Assembly: GCA_964017185.1 (NCBI GenBank)
Contig: OZ024871.1
Coordinates: 31,348,488 to 31,412,487 of the forward strand
DNA: 64,000 nucleotides
DNA from: Rugalucina vietnamica
Lineage: Eukaryota; Mollusca; Bivalvia; Lucinida; Lucinidae
Direction: 5' to 3'
This document shows positions 58,527 to 64,000 of this stretch, in pieces. The translations under genes and the position numbers were made by a program. Position 1 is the first letter of the stretch, and every line of letters begins with the position of its first letter. The notes beneath the pieces were generated by a model, which was not told the origin of the DNA, did not search any database, and saw only the letters and a program-made list of their open reading frames with translations.

Positions 58527-58564
58527 AGTACAAGTAGGCAAAGATCAGGAAAAGGCGCAATCAG
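58527..58564 (-). mobile_element. 38-bp insertion consisting only of the Penelope-like 3' terminus
   Basis: AGTACAAGTAGGCAAAGATC and the following 18 bp match the last bases of the element at 3862-3900. The duplicate block at 48366 has CTG in place of the insert between TAAAAA and AATTCACC. Confidence 0.75.
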
Positions 58565-58801
58565 AATTCACCAAACTGTACAAGAGGAAAGGAAATGTTA
58601 ACGTTTACGACAACGAAAGAAGCATGTCCCTCTTACAATAACTGGAAAGATGCTGGTCAACATTTTTGGAATCAGTATGGATAATGGGAGAATTTTGAAG
58701 CAATAAACATAGTCCGCAAGCTGAAATTTAGACCTCTTCGCGACGTTTGCAAAGGCAGATTCTTTGGAACCAGTGGCAGTAGCTTAAAGAGAGAGGGTGT
58801 T

Positions 58802-58848
58802 GGACCTTTAATATACAGTTTCCTGTAAGTAACTCTCATCAGTAAGCC
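58802..58848 (-). ncRNA. Hammerhead ribozyme, degraded
   Basis: CTGATGA and GAAA are recognisable on the minus strand, but stem III and the scissile context (TTAAAGGTCC) are broken. Paralog of 49031-49076. Confidence 0.5.
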
Positions 58849-58901
58849 AAAACAAACTGGCGATGATAGCCAGCATTTATACAGTAATCTCTAGAGTGAC
58901 A

Positions 58902-59120
58902 TGAGGGAAATCAACAATCTGCATAGGCGAAAACAAAGACGCAGATCAGCTGTGCAGTATTTGCACAGCTGATCAGCGCCTTTGATTTCGTTACTCGGAG
59001 AGTACAACCCCTCTTCTACTTATATCCAAAATTTCAAGCTTCTTGCCATCATCTGTGACTTTACAGCCTGATTTGTTTCAGTCCCGCTCGGAAACCCAAA
59101 CTGTTTGTTTTCTCATGCGC
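58902..59120 (+). mobile_element. Palindrome-centred MITE, family H1, copy 8
   Basis: Hairpin CAGCTGTGCA...TGCACAGCTG, a compensated variant of the CAGCTTCGCA/TGCGAAGCTG stem in other copies. Confidence 0.7.
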
Positions 59121-59632
59121 ATGTTCAAATCTAAGACTTTTAAATATACAAGGACCAAACAAGCCAACACTGTTCAAAAGTGATGTTTTCTGTCGTGCTC
59201 ACAGATGCTTTATCAGGACAGTGAAACTGGTTTCCTATTATCTCCCGTATTGATGGCAAGCCATAACTTGGGTCAACACTAATGCACTTGACTAGCTTCT
59301 CTATGGAGAACATGGGAAATAGTTCATATCAGAGACAGATGATCATTGCCTATTTGTACCTTTGCATATGGGTGAATCTATAGGTCATATTAGAATGATG
59401 ACCTTGCAAGGTGCACAAAAAAGGCTGAAGGTGTGCACTAACCCACCCAGTACCTGAGCAAAATGTGAATGGATAGAATATGAAAATAGGTAAGGACTTG
59501 GAATCAACACAACTCATACATACACCTGCATGAAACCAAATGTAAAATGTCTATAGCAACAAATATGCCAGTTATGATAGGAACCAAATGGCAGAACAAG
59601 GGAGCAGCTATTTCACAAAAGCTGACCACCAA

Positions 59633-60216
59633 ATAACTATGCTGCCTTCTTTAATTGCACGCCGGTGAATCGGGCGTCAGACTCTTGGATGGCCCCGACT
59701 TAAAGCTATTCCTTTTAGTTGGTTGGGACCGGCGCTGCTACTCTGTTGCTTGACCCATCGGGGCTCAACTGGTGGTTTTCCTTTGCTCCAGATTTTCAGT
59801 GATGTTGTTTGGCGCCCAGAGACCTCCTTCGCTGGGCAGCTTATTCTATTTATGAATCCTCGTGTTTTATTCATCACGGTGTTTATTATGATCCATTTGT
59901 GCGTTGTTTTTTTTTTTCATTGACTTGTGAGAAATTCACCACGAGGACAGAAAAACTAATTAAATTTGATCCACTGTAGAAGCTGAGTATGAGGTTATGG
60001 CCATGTTAAATCAATGTCCCACCAGTATTTTTTATATATTACTGATCGTTCCGAGGCGATACATTTGTTATGGTTCTAAATGTGTTTTGGTGTCATAATG
60101 TTTTTGATGTTTGCACCTTAATTGCGTTGTCATATTTGTAGTTCAGTTCGGATAACTGAGTGACCGCCTATTGGGAAATAGTAACTCACTCGGCTTGCAG
60201 TATGTCCCCTTAGTAT
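59633..60216 (+). mobile_element. Penelope-like element fragment (copy B), split by a LINE
   Basis: Same fragment as 51473-52060. Its tail resumes after the LINE at 62547 and runs to about 62663 (ATTTCCCGATCATTGTCTAC), so the LINE inserted into a pre-existing Penelope-like tail. Confidence 0.75.
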
Positions 60217-60488
60217 GATCAACACTTGGTACATGTATTCAATGTTTACCGAGGTGGTTGATAAGCATGCGCCTGTAAAACACAAAGAGTAAAAAGAAAT
60301 ATCCAACCAGACTGGCTTACTTCTGAAATCTTGGATAGTATGAAGGAGAGAGACAATGTAAGAAAAGTGGGAATTTAGTTATATAAAACATTAAGAAATA
60401 AAATATCATCACTTACATGTATTAAAGAATCAAAAGAGGCGACTTTTAAATCCAAAATTGATGTAAGAAAAAATGATCCAAAATCTAT

Positions 60489-62255
60489 ATGGAATTTTTT
60501 AAGGAATTTGGGGCATCTTCAAAAAAGAATAACAATAATAAAATATTGGGTCTCAATATTGACAATGAAATTGTGACCGATGAATCAGTCTTGGCCGAGA
60601 CTTTCAATGACTATTTTGTTTACATAGCATCAGAACTGAAAGAGCCAATGACACAGCCTGATTTTGCTAAATTAAGAGAACTTGTTTCCAAGAAGATTCC
60701 TGAAAATGTAACTTTTTATTTACCAGATGTCGATGAAAATTTTGTATTTACGTTTTTGTCCACACTTGATGTATCAAAATCTACTGGAATAGATGGTATT
60801 GGACCGAGACTACGTAAATTATCTCCCGGCGTCATTTCTACGTTCATTCTAAAAAAGAAAATGCATAGAAAATGGATTTTTCCGTTATTATGGAAGCAGG
60901 CCAAGGTCACACCACTTTATAAAAATGGTTCGAGAGATGAAATAAATAACTATCGCCCCATATCAATATTGCCTGCTTTATCTAAATTAATAGAAAAATT
61001 TATACAGAAAAAGCTTGTATCATTTCTCAATGAATTTGATGTAATCCATAGATCACAGAGTGGTTTTAGATCGGGTCATTCTACAGAAACTGCGTTATTA
61101 TCAATGACAGAAACCTGGTTAAAAGCTATAAACGGTGGTAAAATAGTAGGTACGGTTATGGTAGACTTTAGGAAAGCTTTTGATCTTGTTGATCACGAGT
61201 TACTTTTACAAAAATTAGAAATTTATAAGTGTAGCAGTAACTTTATAAAACTTATGAAATCATATCCCAGTGAAATATAGCAGTCCGTATCTTTAGGTGG
61301 GAAAATGTCTGAAAAGGGTCGTGTTACATGTGGTGTACCACAGGGGTCAATATTAGGCCCACTATTATTTTTGTTATTTATCAACGATTTACCACTTTGC
61401 TTAAGCGAACATGCATTTTCTATAGATCTTTACGCTGACGATACGACCATATATGATATACAAAACGATTTAGATACTCTAGTCAAAAATTTACAACGAG
61501 CTCTTGATTATCTGAAAGATTGGTGCAGACAAATGGTATGATACTAAATACTCAAAAAACTAAGGTGATGTTACTATCAACGCGCTAGAAACGATTACAT
61601 ATAGGGGGAGGATTTTGTATTAAACTATAATAATACACAATTACACGTAACAACAGGTGATAAGATCTTAGGCATTAACATGCAATGGGACGATCATTTT
61701 CAAGTCGTATGTAAAAAGATGTCTTCTTACATCTGGTTGTTGTCACGAATATCTTCTTATTTAAGTTCTGAATACAAATTAATGTTTTACAAAGCTTACA
61801 TTGTACCACATTTAAAATATTGTAATATCATATGGGGGAATTCATCAAATGATAATGTTGCAAAAATTACAAAGCTTCAGAAACGTGCATTTAAAACAAT
61901 CTTAGGAAACGAGTATACTGATTTTGAAGGTGCTAAATCAGTGTTGAATGTCCAGTCATTTGAGGAAAGATTGTTTCTCAATAAGGCAAAAATAATGTAT
62001 AGAATAGCCAATAATTTGGTTCCAACATATGTTTGTGACTTGTTTCAAAGGAGATCTGATAGCATAATCAATACAACTCTAAGATCTGTTTCCAACGAAA
62101 ATTTTGTCCTTCGCAAACCATCTCTGAGTATCTTTAAAGAAAGTATTTCATATTCTGGTGCTGTCATTTGGAATAGTATTCCATATGAAGTTAAGAATTC
62201 TTCTAGTCTAAATTGTTTTGTACATAACGTATTGCAATGGATGAATGGGTCATGA
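60489..62255 (+). pseudogene. LINE reverse transcriptase, decayed
   Basis: Frame 60489-61280 holds KVTPLYKNGSRDEINNYRPI (RT block 1-2), SQSGFRSGHSTETALLSM, and VMVDFRKAFDLVDHELL (motif A with the first catalytic Asp). A single TAG at 61278-61280 interrupts it, and the same frame then continues with CGVPQGSILGPLLFLLFIND (motif B) and DLYADDTTIYD (motif C, YADD). A frameshift near 61535 separates the thumb (NGMILNTQKTKVMLLSTR), and 61680-62255 encodes the C-terminal part (YIWLLSRISSYLSSEYKLMF and KTILGNEYTDFEGAKSVL). The catalytic residues are present but the frame is broken at least three times, so the copy is not autonomous. Confidence 0.88.
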
Positions 62256-62467
62256 ACGAATTTGATTGAAATACTCTAAAGAATGCCTCCAGCAGCAATC
62301 ATACATTTTATAAGTTGACGCTTTATCTGTTGTTTGATCATATAACATAATTATGTAAATATTTCATATTCATTTGTTTGTCAAATAGTTCATGTATCTT
62401 TGATGTTTGCTAGAGGGCCTCATGGAAGATTGGTTTTAACCAAATGGGTTACCCTCTATAAATAAAT

Positions 62468-62469
62468 AA

Positions 62470-62546
<77 letters not shown>
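62468..62546. repeat. TTAC tetranucleotide tail of the LINE
   Basis: About 19 TTAC/ACTT units after AATAAATAATTT, one interrupted by TTATTTAC. This is the 3' tail generated by the LINE. Confidence 0.9.
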
Positions 62547-62549
<3 letters not shown>

Positions 62550-62663
62550 GTATACTGTAAGTACCATATAGTCAATTTGTTTTCCCCACCTGGGTTTTTG
62601 GAGTTGGATTTTCTTTCTGATTGCGCCATTTCCCGATCATTGTCTACTTTTACCTTTTGCGTC

Positions 62664-63189
62664 AACTGAACCAAAATGATATGCACAAACATGAAAAATC
62701 ACGGAAACTGAATGAGCAACAAGATCTATATGTACCTTTGGGAAGCACTCTCCTCAGGGCTACATACAAAATACACTTCTCAAAAAGTTAGTAATCGGTA
62801 ATATTTCGAGGCACTATGAAGGATTTCCAAACGAAACTAATATTGCTTGTGGTCAAATTACGGTTTGGCTGGTTAATATTGCGTTAAGTGGGTGTAGTAT
62901 TTCTTCGTGAGTGTAATATTTGTTCGTTAAAATATTCGTCAAGAGCAGTGTATAATTCATAACCATAGAAATAGCATGACTCGAGCGACAGAAAATCGAC
63001 GACTTCGTTTTCTCCTCTAATTACTGCCATTTTTCAAAGGAGGACACAAATGCCAGTAATTTGGATGAAATTATCTTATATTTCAGTAATTGTTAATCGA
63101 ATACCAATCCAGTATAAAGACACGTTCTTTGCACTAAGAAAATGTTATCTTCGCCGTTCTTTCAAAAATGTAGTGTAAGTATGTGCGTT
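62664..63189. other. Unassigned spacer
   Basis: No repeats shared with the rest of the window and no convincing ORF or RNA were seen. Confidence 0.4.
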
Positions 63190-63660
63190 TTTGTTCAAAA
63201 GACGTCAAACAGTTTCGTCACCTGACGTTACAAGCGACGTCACATGACGTCACACAATTACGTCACCTGACATCACTCGACGTTACCTGACGTCACAAGC
63301 GACGTCACCTGACATAATAAGCGCGGTCACCAGACATCACAAGTGCCGTCATCTGGTTCCACAAGTGGCGTCATCTGACGTCACAATTGACGTTATTTGA
63401 CATCAAACGTCACGCTGCATGACGTTACAGGTGACGCAATATGACTTTATGTGTGAGGCCGCATGTCGTTCCATGTGACGTCACATGACGTCACTGTCGT
63501 CACACACGTATCGCGTGACGTCGCTGTTGGCGTCATTTTGCGCCATGCCACGACGTCACGTCACATCACATGACTTCAGGTCAGACATTGATACACGTCA
63601 ACTGACGTTAGATATGTTGACGTCACGTCACGTCACGCATGGTCTGGCGTCTCACGTTAT
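63190..63660. repeat. Degenerate tract of ACGTCA words with six TGACGTCA palindromes
   Basis: Irregular repetition of GACGTCACNTGACGTCAC-like sequence. Perfect TGACGTCA lies at about 63245, 63288, 63377, 63477, 63486 and 63619, with many ACGTCA half-sites between. TGACGTCA is the CREB/ATF site, but here it looks like a decayed minisatellite. Confidence 0.7.
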
Positions 63661-63674
63661 TAGTATGATCTGTG

Positions 63675-63870
63675 AAGTTTGAAATGTCCACTCCTGTTGT
63701 CTTCCAAGGGGAGAATACTGTTTTACAAAATTGTAAAGTGTGATGTATGAAGTGTAAACTGTGAAGTGTGAAGTATGAAGTGTGAAGTATGTACTGTGAA
63801 GTTTGAAATGTCCCCTCCCGTTGTCTTCCAAGGGTAGAATGCTGTTTTACAAAACTGTGAAGTCACCACC
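63675..63870. repeat. Tandem duplicate plus GTGAAGT minisatellite
   Basis: GAAATGTCCACTCCTGTTGT through TGTTTTACAAAA at about 63680 recurs at about 63807 with few changes. Between them lie GTGAAGTGTGAAGTATGAAG repeats. Confidence 0.8.
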
Positions 63871-64000
63871 GGTCTTTCGTAGCTATTAAATACCATTTGT
63901 GCATATTTCTTTCGCCGCGTGGGCATTTATCACTTCAGAATTAATGGAATACATGAACGATTTCTAGTATCACTGGGTACAAAGCAGCTTAGTAGATATG

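Larger units (their letters stand above)
52494..60648. repeat. Younger tandem duplication, copy B
   Basis: Second copy of 44740-52493 with an additional 3.4 kb of unit sequence (54838-58266). Copies agree closely (for example 45212-45496 against 52968-53252 encode the same incidental ORF with few changes). Confidence 0.75.
60217..62546 (+). mobile_element. 5'-truncated non-LTR retrotransposon (Jockey/CR1 group)
   Basis: Flanked by TTAGTAT (60210-60216 and 62547-62553), starts in the linker between endonuclease and RT, and ends with a TTAC tetranucleotide tail (about 62468-62546). The 2330-bp element lies inside a Penelope-like 3' tail. Confidence 0.9.

Overview
This is a window of metazoan nuclear DNA that is AT-rich, gene-poor and almost entirely repetitive. 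The combination of a CFDP2-type LINE, a Penelope-like retroelement without a C-terminal GIY-YIG domain, hammerhead-ribozyme retrozymes, tRNA-headed SINEs with an 'AACCCCAATCAACC' tail, palindromic MITEs and a tRNA-Leu primer site fits a mollusc, most likely a bivalve. That assignment is an inference from repeat content; no host gene identifies the species. I found no intact host protein-coding gene. The only gene-like non-transposon sequence is a decayed exon pair near 48.4-49.0 kb.

Layout. 1-1657 is the endonuclease/RT part of a LINE on the minus strand, with an open frame that runs off the left edge. 1.8-2.9 kb is a 24-bp minisatellite. From about 3 kb to 58 kb the backbone is a tandem array of diverged, non-coding segmental duplications (units about 7.5-8 kb after removing insertions): unit 1 about 2990-17781, unit 2 22516-30466, unit 3 30464-45364, then units around 45.4-48.1 kb and 52.5-58.3 kb. 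Because the units are paralogous, many insertions can be dated against an empty site elsewhere in the window. These include two copies of a 4734-bp TIR element in opposite orientation (6678-11411 and 17782-22515; 3-bp target duplications), a 5120-bp TIR element (31142-36261; GTAT duplication), a 3604-bp long-TIR foldback element (40250-43853), a mariner-type MITE (45954-46918; TA), a TTAA-site element (49396-50506), an LTR-like remnant (56266-57757) and a LINE nested in a Penelope-like tail (60217-62546; TTAGTAT duplication).

The most interesting system is a family of small type I hammerhead ribozymes (retrozyme-like repeats of about 380 bp). Four copies keep every core base and all three stems (11896-11939, 12276-12319 and 50542-50585 on the minus strand; 40157-40202 on the plus strand) and at least four are degraded. 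One dimeric copy starts exactly at the predicted self-cleavage site when compared with its empty paralogous site. A second notable structure is the higher-order repeat of about 186-bp monomers inside the 4.7-kb TIR element, which is shared with the 2.7-kb foldback core of the 5.1-kb element.

The right part (44.7-60.6 kb) is a younger tandem duplication whose junction is visible at 52493/52494 and truncates a LINE. The far right (62.6-64 kb) holds a Penelope-like tail, unassigned sequence and a tract rich in TGACGTCA palindromes.
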